In this document: positions 23,998-33,291 of the stretch, piece by piece
Layout: the number at the start of each line of letters is the position of its first letter
Position numbering within the stretch: position 1 is the stretch's first letter
Assembly (NCBI RefSeq): GCF_034259105.1
Contig: NZ_CP139477.1
Span: forward strand, 35,298 to 99,297
Direction: 5' to 3'
Length of the DNA: 64,000 nucleotides
DNA from: Limosilactobacillus reuteri
GTDB taxonomy: Bacteria; Bacillota; Bacilli; Lactobacillales; Lactobacillaceae
The notes under the pieces: generated by a model
Database searches by the model: none
The model's input: the letters and a program-made list of their open reading frames with translations, nothing else
Told to the model about the DNA's origin: nothing
Position numbers and translations under genes: made by a program

Positions 23998-25536
23998 ATG
24001 GCAGAAGAAAAAGTTATCAATAACTACTTCTATGATGAAGCGGCTTACGATTATCACGACGCAGGGTACGTTCCGCTGAAAGAACCGCAGACGCCCCAGC
24101 AGCCCTTAAATATTCCTGGACTCTTGAAACCGGATAAGGAAACGGCCACGGATATGTATTACACCATCGTGGCCCAGACAGGTGAGGTACAGCTCCTTCC
24201 CGGGAAGAAGACGCAGACCTGGGGCTACAATGGTCCCCTGTTAGGCAAGACGGTGGTCTTTAAACGGGGCAAGACGATTCACGTCCACCTGGTCAACCAC
24301 CTACCCGAGGTCACAACTTTCCACTGGCACGGCCTTGCTATTCCAGGGCCCATCGAGGATGGTGGCTGCCATGCCCCAGTCTATCCTGGCAAGAGCCGGG
24401 ACGTCACCTTCAAAATTAACCAGCCAGCTGCCTTTGTTTGGCTCCACGCCCACCCGTGTCCGTCAACGGCAGAGCAGGTTTGGCATGGTCTGGCTGGCGG
24501 TGCTATCGTCCAGGACGACCATGAGGCTAGTCTGCCACTACCACGGAACTACGGGGTTGACGATATCCCAATCATCCTGCAAGACCGTCGTTTCCACAAG
24601 GACAACCAGTGGGATTACCAGGCCGACTACGATCCAGATGGCGTCGCGGGCCCAACGCCAATGATTAACGGGACAATTAATCCGTACTTTGACGTCACTA
24701 CCCAAAAGGTCCGGCTTCGTTTCCTCGATGGGGCCAACCGGCGAGAATTTCGGTTGCACTTCAGTGATGATTTAGAATTCACCCAGATTGCCGGTGACCT
24801 AAGTCTTCTGCCACACCCGGTCAAAATGGCCAAGCTGCTGATCACCTGTGCTGAACGACAGGAAATCATCGTTGACTTTGGTAAGTATAAGCCGGGCGAT
24901 GTGGTCACCCTGTACTCCGACGATGTCCCGCTGGTCCACTTCCGGATTCATGAATTTAAGCCGGACCACACCACGCTTCCGCAACAGCTCTTTGAAACGC
25001 CAGACCCAGCAGTTGATCCCGACCTGCCTGTTCACCACGTTACCCTTGATGGGATGGACGAATCCGTAGCGATGAACGGTAAGAAGTTCAAGATGGACCG
25101 GATCGACTACAAGATGCCACTGCATAAGGCCCAGATTTGGGACATTGAGAACACCAATCCAGCTCCTGGCATGATTCACCCCTACCACATGCACGGGACG
25201 GCCTTTGAAGTGATTTCTCGTGATAGACACGCTCCTTACCCGAATGAGCGCGGGCTGAAGGATACCGTTGCAGTCAACCCGGGTGAGCATGTTCGAATCA
25301 AAGTCTGGTTCAACGTGGCTGGAGTCTTTATGTACCATTGCCATATCATCGAACACGAAGATGGTGGGATGATGGCCCAATTGCAAGTTGTTGACCCAGC
25401 CGACCCGGACAAGAAGTATCATTTGATGAACCACATGACGCTGATGAAGGCCTTTGCCGAGGAGCGGCACGTACCGATGGACCAGCTTTGGCTCGGTGGG
25501 ATGGATTCCTATAAGAAGATGGGAATGGAGATGTAG
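23998..25536 (+). CDS. Multicopper oxidase (laccase/CotA-like, three-domain)
   Basis: A 512-residue cupredoxin-fold oxidase that couples one-electron oxidation of four substrate equivalents to reduction of O2 to water. All four copper motifs are present: HWHG at 109-112, HAH at 150-152, HPYHMHG at 394-400 and HCHIIEHEDGGM at 447-458 with Met as the probable type 1 axial ligand. There is no signal peptide, so it is likely cytoplasmic. LAB enzymes of this type have been linked to biogenic amine breakdown and to phenolic or metal oxidation; the substrate here is unknown. GC content is clearly higher than the neighbours', a sign of transfer. GAAGGAGGAATCGTA precedes the ATG. Confidence 0.93.
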   Translation: MAEEKVINNYFYDEAAYDYHDAGYVPLKEPQTPQQPLNIPGLLKPDKETATDMYYTIVAQTGEVQLLPGKKTQTWGYNGPLLGKTVVFKRGKTIHVHLVNHLPEVTTFHWHGLAIPGPIEDGGCHAPVYPGKSRDVTFKINQPAAFVWLHAHPCPSTAEQVWHGLAGGAIVQDDHEASLPLPRNYGVDDIPIILQDRRFHKDNQWDYQADYDPDGVAGPTPMINGTINPYFDVTTQKVRLRFLDGANRREFRLHFSDDLEFTQIAGDLSLLPHPVKMAKLLITCAERQEIIVDFGKYKPGDVVTLYSDDVPLVHFRIHEFKPDHTTLPQQLFETPDPAVDPDLPVHHVTLDGMDESVAMNGKKFKMDRIDYKMPLHKAQIWDIENTNPAPGMIHPYHMHGTAFEVISRDRHAPYPNERGLKDTVAVNPGEHVRIKVWFNVAGVFMYHCHIIEHEDGGMMAQLQVVDPADPDKKYHLMNHMTLMKAFAEERHVPMDQLWLGGMDSYKKMGMEM

Positions 25537-25729
25537 CTCGCTGTGGCCCAAAAAATAAGAGTTAAAAATATTTGAATTGAAGCTGGCTAGTAGAAAAATA
25601 ATCTTCATAATTTGCCAAAGCAGATCCGCTTAGTCAGTAAATCCTAGATGAAAAAGCAATTCTTTATAGGAAGCAGGATTTTCTTCAAGGTGAGCTCGGT
25701 GGCCGGCGATTTGCCATTCAGAATATAAA

Positions 25730-26785
25730 GGCAGATTGCAAGAAATAACTTGAACGAATTTAGTGACGTAAATTAAGCAGGAAGATCTCGATTGGTGTAT
25801 GCCAATTAAGACATTTAAGTGGCCGGGAATTCAAATACCAATTAATTTGAATCAGTTGGTGATCGCTTAGTTCTTCAATGGCTTGGCCTTTGGGAATAAA
25901 CCGTCGTAAAACTCGGTTACGGTTCTCATTACTGCCGCGTTCATGTGGTGAATAAGCATGGGCAAAATAAACCGGAGTACCAGTTCGCTGCTCAATTGCC
26001 TGGTAGTTAGCGAACTCTTTACCATGATCTACGGTAAGCGTCTTGAGCTTGTCTTGAAGTTGACTAGCTAGTTCAAGTACGGCTTGAGTCATGGACTGAC
26101 TGTCGCGACCATGGAGCCGTTTAACAATTGTCAGGCGACTCTTACGCTCCACAAAAGTAGCCACAGCTTTGACCTTTACGTTTGCCAGAAAGTACGGTAT
26201 CAGCTTCAAAGTGGCCGAATTCCTGGCGAGTTTCGACTTTATGAGAACGCTCCTCAATGGAGCGGCCGTGACTGAACGTACCACGCTTTTCTTTAGCGCG
26301 ATGACGACGAATTCCATGATCAGGCAAATCGGGCAACTGTACATCAAGCCATCCTTGATCAATCCAGTTATAGACCGTCTTGTAGGCAATTCCAACTACA
26401 TGGGCAACTTGTTCAGGGGACCACTTCTGGACTTGAATCTTTTCCTCGATCAAGTGTTTAAGGTTTTTAGTGAGCGAAGACTTCCGCCCCCGTTGACTAA
26501 CCTTGCGTTCAAAGTCAATTTGCGCTAGCTCAGCCCGGTACTCACTATTTAGCCGGTGAAGTTCGTTAAAGATGGTGGTCTTACTAAAGCCTAAGTAGTT
26601 AGCGATGTATCGCAAGGAACGTCCTTCATTATGAAGCGTTTCAATGACAACACGGTTCTGGAATGATAAAATAGTGGTGCTCATCAAGGTCCTTCTTTCT
26701 AATGGAATGTTGTGGTAACACCATTAAAGACCTTGATGGGTTTTTCTGTCCACTTAAATGTTCAACTTAAATTTTACAATCTGCC
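25730..26785 (-). mobile_element. IS30-family element type B, copy B (1056 bp)
   Basis: Both ends are present, GGCAGATTGCAAGAAATAAC at 25730 and, inward from 26785, GGCAGATTGTAAAATTTAAG. It is one base longer than the intact copy at 31966-33020, which corresponds to the extra A in the transposase gene. Confidence 0.88.
25760..26687 (-). pseudogene. IS30-family transposase type B (copy B), +1 base frameshift
   Basis: ATG 26687 opens a frame with HTH and FGHFEADTVLSGKRKGQ, which ends early as SCGYFCGA. The next frame continues without loss through VATFVERKSRLTIVKRLHGRD, DHGKEFANY, SPHERGSNENRNRVLRRFIP to the normal end near 25760. Compared with the intact copy at 32067 there is one extra A in GGTCAAAGC. 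Programmed frameshifting is conceivable but a disabling mutation is simpler. Confidence 0.85.
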
Positions 26786-26817
26786 TTTCTTAAAAGATTC
26801 AAAAAGATCACCTCATT

Positions 26818-26864
26818 TAAAGTGCAACACAAAAGTTAGACAAAATTGAATATTTTTAAACTGC
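26818..26864 (-). mobile_element. Detached 47-bp right end of an IS3-family element
   Basis: TAAAGTGCAACACAAAAGTT is the IS3 terminal repeat, closely matching the end at 59283 (TGAAGTGCAAGACAAAAGTT). The piece ends with TAAACTGC at the ISL3 boundary. The rest of the same IS3 lies at 48213-49692 and begins with the same TAAACTGC. Together, counting the octamer once, they make 1519 bp. Confidence 0.85.
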
Positions 26865-28354
26865 GGCTCTTCGTCAAGAAGTACTGATGAGAAAATAAAA
26901 TAATTTTACTAAGCAGCTTGTGCCTGGACTTTGGCATGAGCTGTTTGTTTATTTCTCCAGTTTATTGCAATGTAGGTATTTGGTAATGCAAGGAGGATTC
27001 TAATTCGGAAATTAAAGAAATTACGAAAGCCATAAGCAGTTCGTTTAATAACTTTAATTTTATTGTTAGTTCCTTCAACGGGACCATTTGTATAGGTATC
27101 ATATTTAAAACTATTGTAAATTTCTTGTTTATGGCTGCGAAGAGTATGCTGAACTTTTTGCAGTGCTTGGGGAAGCTGCGTCCATTTAATCGCGAGTAAG
27201 TTTTTTAATTCTTTCTTGCTACGATGAGCAATCACCAGAATTAAGTTTTGATAGTATTCATAAGCTCTTTTTAGTTCATTATCAAAGCTTAGAAGACGAT
27301 GAATGACTTCAACATCGGTTAATTGAGCGTAACTAAAGTTACGCCTTGACCAATAATTATCATATTTAAGCTCATTAGCAGGCGTTAGGAGTAATTTCCA
27401 AAAGTGCTTAAGTGCACGCCATTTATGAGTGCCAGCACCGGCACGATTCATTACTTGGATCCTAATTTTGTTAAATGCACGATATGCTTGAGCAACAATA
27501 TGAAAATGATCAGCGATAATTAAAGCGTGGGGGAAAAGCTCATGAATCAAATGGCGGTAAGGAGTGTACAAGTCAACCGTTACTGTTTGAACTGCTAAGC
27601 GTGCTGAACGGTCATATCGAAGAAAGTATTTTCGCAGATAGCTATTTTTACGTGACAAGATAATATCAAGCGTCCGCTTATTTTCAATATTCATTAGAAT
27701 CATACTCATTCCGCTGGGGGCAAAGCGACCAGACTTGAAATCATCAAAGGCAATATGGCGAGGTAACCAATGATAGTTAGGCTTAAAAAACTGATCAAGA
27801 TTTGTAATGACTCGTCTAATTGTCCAGTCAGAGACATTTAATTCTTTGGCTAAATCACTTTGTGATTCGTTTTTTGTTAGAAGCATCATTGCCCGTTGTT
27901 TTATCGCTAAAGAGATATGATTACGATAATGAATATCTTCAACGGCTGCTAATTTAGTAACTACTTCAGGACAAGAAGAAGCTTTACAGATATATTTTTG
28001 CTTTTTAATCGACCAGATTGTTGGCTTAAAGTGAAGCTCTGATCCCAAACAATTAACTGTTTTATAGCCATTTTTACACATTAAGTGTCCACATTTTGGG
28101 CAATGCATGGGGTAAGTTTGAATAAGATGGACAATGATTTGATTAGGTTGATCTTCAATTGGGTTATCAAAATTCTTTTCATCTAGTTTGAGGTAAGGAT
28201 CTTTAATTCCTAAGATAGTTTTGATAGAATTGTTCATGAAAGATGGTCCTTTCTTAGCGAAGACGGGGTCCAACCATCTTTCGCTTTTTTATTTTAAATT
28301 TTAAACAAATAAAGCCCTGATGTTAAATCCATCAGTACTTAAAATTGTAAAGCC
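26865..28354 (-). mobile_element. ISL3-family element, copy 2 (1490 bp)
   Basis: Same element as at 1548-3040, inverted relative to it and three bases shorter (one Ser codon fewer). The left flank TAAACTGC is not repeated on its right side but is found right of copy 3. The right terminus is slightly altered (GGCTTTACAATT). Confidence 0.9.
26909..28237 (-). CDS. ISL3-family transposase (copy 2)
   Basis: A 442-residue protein, intact, with the zinc ribbon, HTH and DDE motifs described for copy 1. It has one Ser fewer in the KASSCPEV segment and a few substitutions (GYKTVNCLGSEL, LRSHKQE). Start chosen at the ATG preceded by AAGAAAGGA. Confidence 0.92.
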   Translation of the reverse strand: MNNSIKTILGIKDPYLKLDEKNFDNPIEDQPNQIIVHLIQTYPMHCPKCGHLMCKNGYKTVNCLGSELHFKPTIWSIKKQKYICKASSCPEVVTKLAAVEDIHYRNHISLAIKQRAMMLLTKNESQSDLAKELNVSDWTIRRVITNLDQFFKPNYHWLPRHIAFDDFKSGRFAPSGMSMILMNIENKRTLDIILSRKNSYLRKYFLRYDRSARLAVQTVTVDLYTPYRHLIHELFPHALIIADHFHIVAQAYRAFNKIRIQVMNRAGAGTHKWRALKHFWKLLLTPANELKYDNYWSRRNFSYAQLTDVEVIHRLLSFDNELKRAYEYYQNLILVIAHRSKKELKNLLAIKWTQLPQALQKVQHTLRSHKQEIYNSFKYDTYTNGPVEGTNNKIKVIKRTAYGFRNFFNFRIRILLALPNTYIAINWRNKQTAHAKVQAQAA

Positions 28355-28415
28355 TTTTAATGAAGTGCCCTAAAATTGTTAGACATAACCTAACAACTTT
28401 AGGAGCACTTTTTTT

Positions 28416-28775
28416 ATGACCAAATACTCTTCAGAATTCAAAGTTAAATTAGTAAATGAATATTTTGATAGACAAATTTCTATACTTGGATTATCGAAAA
28501 AATATGGAATGCCTAGTAAATCACCGATTTATCGCTGGGTCCATGAAGCGGAAGCAAATGGACTTAATTATTTGATAACCAAAAAATCCCATAAAGAATA
28601 TTCTCAAGATTTCAAATTATCCGTGATAGAATATCATAAACTACATGAGATCAGTCGCCTTGATACTGCAATTTATTTCAAAATATCACCTAGCCAGGTT
28701 AATTCATGGATATATAGATACAATCACTACGGTGTTATTGGATTAAGGCGTCGTCCAGAGGGAGACGACCGTTAA
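28416..28775 (+). CDS. IS3-family OrfA, first part
   Basis: A 119-residue HTH protein (SILGLSKKYGMPSKSPIYRWVHEA and DTAIYFKISPSQVNSWIYRY). Its TAA overlaps the ATG of the next frame as TAATG, suggesting coupled or frameshifted translation. Confidence 0.8.
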   Translation: MTKYSSEFKVKLVNEYFDRQISILGLSKKYGMPSKSPIYRWVHEAEANGLNYLITKKSHKEYSQDFKLSVIEYHKLHEISRLDTAIYFKISPSQVNSWIYRYNHYGVIGLRRRPEGDDR

Positions 28776-28948
28776 TGGCCAAGAAAAAGAAGAAGCAAAC
28801 ACGTTTAAATCCCACAAAAGGAGAGAAATATAAACAAGAAATTCTTGATCTAAAAGCTAAACTACATGATGCCGAAATGGACCGTGATATTTTAAAAGCA
28901 CTAAAGACCTTGCGAGAAAACGATCCCAACTCGAAAAAGCAAAATTAG
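28775..28948 (+). CDS. IS3-family OrfA, coiled-coil part
   Basis: A 57-residue frame with a Lys-rich start and a heptad-like helix (ILDLKAKLHDAEMDRDILKA), equal to the leucine-zipper end of OrfA in IS150-type elements. In related copies this is part of one OrfA protein, so a frameshift may separate the two here. Confidence 0.65.
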   Translation: MAKKKKKQTRLNPTKGEKYKQEILDLKAKLHDAEMDRDILKALKTLRENDPNSKKQN

Positions 28949-28974
28949 TCAAATCATTACTTAAAAAATACAAG

Positions 28975-29791
28975 TTGAACGAGTTATTAATTAAGGTCAA
29001 TCTGCCAAGATCAACTTATTATGAACGCCTTAGTAAAACTGATAAAACAGATAAATACGCTCAATTAAACGAGTTCATTGTTAAAACATATCACGATTCA
29101 AACTCAACCTACGGTTATCGTCGAATCTGGAAAGAATCCCTCAAGGTCGGATTCAAGAATTCTCCAGAAACAATTCGGCATTTAATGACCAAACTTAAAC
29201 TAAAAGTAGTTATTTTTTCAAAACATACATCTGGTTACTGTTCCTATAAAGGTAACCTTGGGAAAATAGCTCCTAATACACTCAAACAGAAATTCACTGA
29301 GACAGAACCATTAAAAGTACTACATACGGATGTAACTCAAATACGTTTGCGTAAAGACAAATGGGGTTATATATCCGCCGTGCTGGACCAGGCCAGCGGC
29401 GAAATATTATCTTATTCAATAAGTTTGAGCCCTAATAAATTACTAATATTAGATACTCTAGAAAAATTGAAGCAAAATATAGTTCCCTCTTTAAAGCCAA
29501 TCCTTCACTCTGATCAAGGATGGCATTATCAACTTAAATATTATCGAGATACCCTAAAAACAATGGGTATTGAACAAAGTATGTCTCGAAAAGGCAATTG
29601 TCACGACAATGCCCCAATTGAGAGCTTCTTTAATCTGCTAAAAAGAGAATGTCTTTATAGGTATAATATCGATGACCTAACCGAATTAAAGAACTTAGTC
29701 GCTAAATATATCAATTGGTACAACAATAAACGTATTTCTTTAAAGAAAAATGGATTGTCCCCTGTAGAATACAGGGAACAATCCATGATTT
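28975..29791 (+). CDS. IS3-family OrfB transposase, interrupted near its 3' end by the intron
   Basis: The frame (TTG start, likely expressed by frameshifting from OrfA) contains the integrase core: VLHTDVTQIRL, ILHSDQGWHYQ and the MSRKGNCHDNAPIESFFNLL block with catalytic Glu. It reads to SPVEYREQSMI at 29791, where the intron starts. After exact removal of the intron the frame continues FKTYKNV-stop, so splicing would restore a normal C-terminus. Confidence 0.85.
29752..29784 (+). repeat. 15-bp hairpin directly upstream of the intron insertion site
   Basis: GGATTGTCCCCTGTA (29752-29766) pairs with TACAGGGAACAATCC (29770-29784) with one mismatch and a GAA loop. The intron begins seven bases further on. 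Confidence 0.75.
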
Positions 29792-31701
29792 GTGCGCCCA
29801 GCATGGGTATTAGCTAGGCGGTGAAAGTCCGCTATGGGCCGTAGTAGTCGGAACCATGAGCTGAGGACAAGGGTGTCCGTTGTGAGACGGAATCTGAAGG
29901 AAGTCTAAGGCAAAATACTGCACCGATGAACAAGAAGTAGCTATAAGGCTGAGGGTAACTGGATAAGGTTGCAAATCAAACTGAAGTCCAATACTACTCG
30001 AAGTTACTCTTAGTAAAGCTAACGGTGACATGGTATGAAAGTTAATATCCTTACCCGGGGAGATCTGGCCTACACGTTTCCGACAAGAGGAATAAGTTTA
30101 ATTTCCACAGAAACAAGCGGTGCAGTGATGCAGTGTTGAGTAAGCCAGAAGTCAGCCGAGGTCATAGTAGTTTGAATAATCAGATGAAGGACTGAACGAC
30201 AATAACTTGTAACTTATATCGGAGGTGTAATCAGGTGCGACAATCGCAGAAAACAGAACAACAAGCTGACCGCTTGTCGAGGATAGGTTTGGAAAACCGA
30301 AAGTACACAAGGGCGCGTAGTACCGGTTATGGTGAAGGTAAAGGTATGAGTGTCACTATCCAAGACTTAGTCTTGGATCGCAATAACCTTAATCAGGCTT
30401 ATTTGCGAGTTAAGAGAAATAAAGGAGCAGCAGGCGTTGACGATATGATAGTTAATGACCTTCTGCCATATCTTAGAGAAAATAAGACGGAACTGATCGC
30501 TAGTTTGCGCGAGGGCAAGTATAAACCAGCCCCAGTCAAACGGGTAGAAATTTCGAAGCCTAATGGTGGAGTAAGAAGACTTGGAATACCAACGGTGGTG
30601 GACCGAATGGTTCAACAAGCTGTAGCCCAAATTCTTACGCCTATCTTTGAGCGTATTTTCTCTGATAATAGCTTTGGCTTCCGTCCCCACCGTGGGGCCC
30701 ATGACGCTATTTCAAAAGTAGTAGATCTTTATAATCAAGGTTATCGAAGAGTTGTCGACTTAGACCTAAAAGCCTATTTTGATAACGTTAATCATGACTT
30801 GATGATTAAGTATCTCCAACAATATATTGATGACCCATGGACACTAAGACTCATTCGTAAGTTTCTAACTAGCGGAGTCTTAGACCATGGGCTTTTCGCT
30901 AAGAGTGAAAAAGGAACCCCACAAGGAGGGCCATTGTCACCACTACTGGCGAACATCTATCTAAATGAGTTGGACGAAGAGTTGACTAGACGTGGTCACC
31001 ACTTTGTGCGCTATGCGGATGATTGTAACATCTATGTTAAAAGTCAACGAGCCGGAGAACGAGTAATGCGAAGCATTACCCAGTTTCTAGAAAAGCGCTT
31101 GAAAGTTAAAGTGAACCCAGATAAAACCAAAGTCGGTAGCCCGCTACGGTTGAAGTTTCTTGGCTTTTCGTTGGGTGTAGACCACAATGGGGCCTACGCC
31201 CGTCCAGCTAAACAATCGCAACAACGAGTAAAGAAAGCACTGAAGTTATTAACTAAACGTAATCGTGGAATATCTCTGACAAGAATGTTTGAAGAAATTC
31301 ATCGAAAAATGCGTGGGTGGCTTCAGTACTACTCAATTGGTAAACTAACTAACTTTATTCAACGCCTTGACAAGTGGTTGAGGGTCCGAATAAGGCAGTA
31401 TATTTGGAAGCAATGGAAAAATTTTAAAACTAAGGTAACTAACTTACATAAGTTGGGGCTGTCCCAGCGTGATGCACATGTCTTCGCTAGTACCCGAAAG
31501 GGCTACTGGCGAACTGCACATAGTAAGACCTTGAGCTATTCTCTAACTAATAGAAAACTGGAACAACTTGGACTTATGAATATGTCCAAGACGCTCCAGT
31601 CAATTCAATGTGATTAAGTTGTCGAACCGCCGTATACGGAACCGTACGTACGGTGGTGTGAGAGGTCGATAATTGAACTAATTAATTATCTCCTACTCGA
31701 T
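29792..31701 (+). mobile_element. Group II intron (about 1.9 kb)
   Basis: The 5' end GTGCGCCCAGCATGGGTATT follows the GUGYG consensus. The 3' part holds a domain V hairpin (AACCGCCGTATACGG, then CCGTACGTACGGTGGT, about 31623-31660) and a domain VI ending CTACTCGAT at 31701. The maturase ORF lies in domain IV. Exons join in frame within orfB. The 3' boundary is set by the AY rule and exon frame and could be off by a base. Confidence 0.85.
30235..31617 (+). CDS. ltrA: Group II intron reverse transcriptase/maturase
   Basis: A 460-residue protein starting with GTG after TCGGAGGTGTAATCAG. Reverse transcriptase blocks include KGAAGVDD, VDLDLKAYFDNVNHDLM, KGTPQGGPLSPLLANIYLNEL and the catalytic FVRYADDCNIYV. 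The C-terminal maturase (X/GIIM) domain follows (WLQYYSIGKLTNFIQRLD, RKGYWRTAHS). No C-terminal H-N-H endonuclease domain is present. It would bind its own intron RNA for splicing and retrohoming. The frame is intact. Confidence 0.94.
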   Translation: MRQSQKTEQQADRLSRIGLENRKYTRARSTGYGEGKGMSVTIQDLVLDRNNLNQAYLRVKRNKGAAGVDDMIVNDLLPYLRENKTELIASLREGKYKPAPVKRVEISKPNGGVRRLGIPTVVDRMVQQAVAQILTPIFERIFSDNSFGFRPHRGAHDAISKVVDLYNQGYRRVVDLDLKAYFDNVNHDLMIKYLQQYIDDPWTLRLIRKFLTSGVLDHGLFAKSEKGTPQGGPLSPLLANIYLNELDEELTRRGHHFVRYADDCNIYVKSQRAGERVMRSITQFLEKRLKVKVNPDKTKVGSPLRLKFLGFSLGVDHNGAYARPAKQSQQRVKKALKLLTKRNRGISLTRMFEEIHRKMRGWLQYYSIGKLTNFIQRLDKWLRVRIRQYIWKQWKNFKTKVTNLHKLGLSQRDAHVFASTRKGYWRTAHSKTLSYSLTNRKLEQLGLMNMSKTLQSIQCD

Positions 31702-31791
31702 TTTAAAACTTATAAAAATGTCTAACTTTTTTATTGCACTTCATCAGGGACCTTCGGTTTAGCAAGTAGCTATCAGCCAGCTACTTAAATT

Positions 31792-31825
31792 CAGTCGATT
31801 TTCACCGGCAAGTTAAAATCGACTG
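31792..31825. repeat. 11-bp perfect hairpin CAGTCGATTTT/AAAATCGACTG
   Basis: Arms 31792-31802 and 31815-31825. A smaller hairpin AAGTAGCT/AGCTACTT lies just upstream (31764-31786). Together with the terminator at 31912 this 220-bp gap between two IS elements holds three stem-loops but no gene. Confidence 0.5.
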
Positions 31826-31911
31826 AACATTGCTCTTAATTTGTAGGTTAATTATACCGCAAACCAGTCCCCAAGGACAAGTTAAGGATAGTTAAAAACA
31901 AATTGAAGTCA

Positions 31912-31953
31912 ATGGACTAAGTAGCTAACTGGAGCTATTTAGTCCATTTTTTG
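31912..31953 (+). terminator. Rho-independent terminator
   Basis: ATGGACTAAGTAGCT pairs with AGCTATTTAGTCCAT with one mismatch, followed by TTTTTT. Confidence 0.75.
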
Positions 31954-31965
31954 TTGTTAGAAATT

Positions 31966-33020
31966 GGTAGATTGTAAAATTTAAGTTGAACATATTAGTG
32001 GACAGAAAAAACCATAAAGGTCTTTAATGGTGTCACCACAACATTCCACTAGAAAGAAGGACCTTTATGGGCACCACTATTTTATCATTTGAAGACCGCG
32101 TTGTCATCGAAACACTTCATCATGAAAAGCACTCACTTCAATATATTGCCGATTATTTAGGCTTTAGTAAAACCACTATCTTTAAGGAGGTTCATCGCTT
32201 AGCTGGTGAGTATCACGCAGTTAAGGCTCAAACTGATCATGAAGTTAAACTTAGTCATCGTGGTCGTAAAACCATCTTAACGACTAACCTAAAGCGATTG
32301 ATTGAAGAAAAAATCAAGATCCAAAAATGGTCAATTGAACAAGTGGCTCATGTAGTTAGAATTGCCTACAAAACCATCTATAACTGGATTGATCAGGGAC
32401 TACTGGATATTAATGTGACTGATTTACCTGACCATGGTATTCGTCGCAAACGAGCTAAAGAAACCCGTGGTACTTTTAGTCATGGACGTTCCATCGAAGA
32501 CCGTCCAGCTGAAATTTCTGATCGTAATACTTCAGGTCACTTCGAAGCTGATACAGTTTTATCTGGAAAACGTAAAGGTCAAGCAGTAGCTACGTTTGTC
32601 GAGCGTAAGAGTCGTCTTACCATCGTTAAACGGCTTAATGGACGAGATAGTACTTCAATGACCAAGGCTATTTTAAAATTGGCTAACCAGTTAGGAGATA
32701 ATCTCAAGACCCTTACTGTTGACCATGGGAAAGAATTCGCCAACTACAATTTGATTGAAGAACAGACCGGTGTTCCGCTGTACTTTGCGCACGCTTATTC
32801 GCCACATGAACGAGGCAGTAATGAAAATCGCAACCGAGTACTACGCCGCTTCATTCCCAAAGGTCAACCGATTGATGAGATTACCGATGATGAATTGATT
32901 CAAATTAACTGGTATTTGAATTCCCGACCACTCAAATGTTTAAATTGGCGAACACCGATTGAGATCTTTTTGCGTAATCTGCGTTACTAAATTTGTTCAA
33001 GTTATTTCTTGCAATCTGCC
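31966..33020 (+). mobile_element. IS30-family element type B, copy C, intact (1055 bp)
   Basis: Complete ends (GGTAGATTGTAAAATTTAAG at 31966; inward from 33020 GGCAGATTGCAAGAAATAAC). It could supply transposase for the defective copies A and B and the fragment at 23680. Confidence 0.88.
32067..32990 (+). CDS. IS30-family transposase type B, intact
   Basis: A 307-residue protein with HTH (SLQYIADYLGFSKTTIFKEV), then GHFEADTVLSGKRKGQAVAT, VDHGKEFANYN and SPHERGSNENRNRVLRRFIP, giving a complete DDE set. AGAAAGAAGGACCTTT precedes the ATG. Nucleotide divergence from copies A and B is considerable, so it is a sister element rather than their direct source. Confidence 0.93.
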   Translation: MGTTILSFEDRVVIETLHHEKHSLQYIADYLGFSKTTIFKEVHRLAGEYHAVKAQTDHEVKLSHRGRKTILTTNLKRLIEEKIKIQKWSIEQVAHVVRIAYKTIYNWIDQGLLDINVTDLPDHGIRRKRAKETRGTFSHGRSIEDRPAEISDRNTSGHFEADTVLSGKRKGQAVATFVERKSRLTIVKRLNGRDSTSMTKAILKLANQLGDNLKTLTVDHGKEFANYNLIEEQTGVPLYFAHAYSPHERGSNENRNRVLRRFIPKGQPIDEITDDELIQINWYLNSRPLKCLNWRTPIEIFLRNLRY

Positions 33021-33073
33021 AAATACATAAAAGATTAACTCTTCTCACGTGGCTAGTGAGAGGAGTTTTTAAT

Positions 33074-33280
33074 TTGGCTGGTAAGAAAGTATTGCAAGAT
33101 AAGGATAATTACGGGAACCAGCGACCTTGGCGGCAGAAAAAATGAGAGAGCTATAAAATGCACGTTTTATAAAGTATTTACAATCTTCGGAACGCCCTAA
33201 AAGAGGGAAACGAGAGCAACGGCCATTACATAAAAGATTGTGAAAATGCAATTGGACACCCCACACGAACGCCTATATAT
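33074..33280 (+). pseudogene. Relic of a rolling-circle plasmid Rep N-terminus
   Basis: After AGAGGAGTTTTTAAT a TTG start opens LAGKKVLQDKDNYGNQRPWR followed by QKK and a stop. KVLQDKxxYGxxRPWRxxK is the characteristic beginning of pC194/pUB110-type (Rep_1) proteins. Shifted frames beyond keep faint similarity (FIKYLQSSER, then a Lys-Arg Cys pattern). The gene is otherwise gone. Confidence 0.5.
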
Positions 33281-33291
33281 AGGTAATACAT

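Larger units (their letters stand above)
28361..31743 (+). mobile_element. IS3-family element containing a group II intron
   Basis: Ends are TGAAGTGCCCTAAAATTGTT at 28361 and, inward from 31743, TGAAGTGCAATAAAAAAGTT. Removing 29792-31701 leaves a 1473-bp IS3 element with orfA and orfB. The element is of the same broad type as those at 48-49.7 and 59.3-60.8 kb but clearly diverged. Confidence 0.85.

Noticed and set aside
23889-23998. T-box or other riboswitch before the multicopper oxidase
   Set aside because: GGCGGTACAGGG only vaguely resembles a T-box core; no specifier loop or tRNA-binding bulge was found, so only a hairpin is reported.
24799-25608. A 269-codon minus-strand frame opposite the multicopper oxidase
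   Set aside because: Antisense shadow caused by high GC; the plus-strand gene has all four copper motifs.
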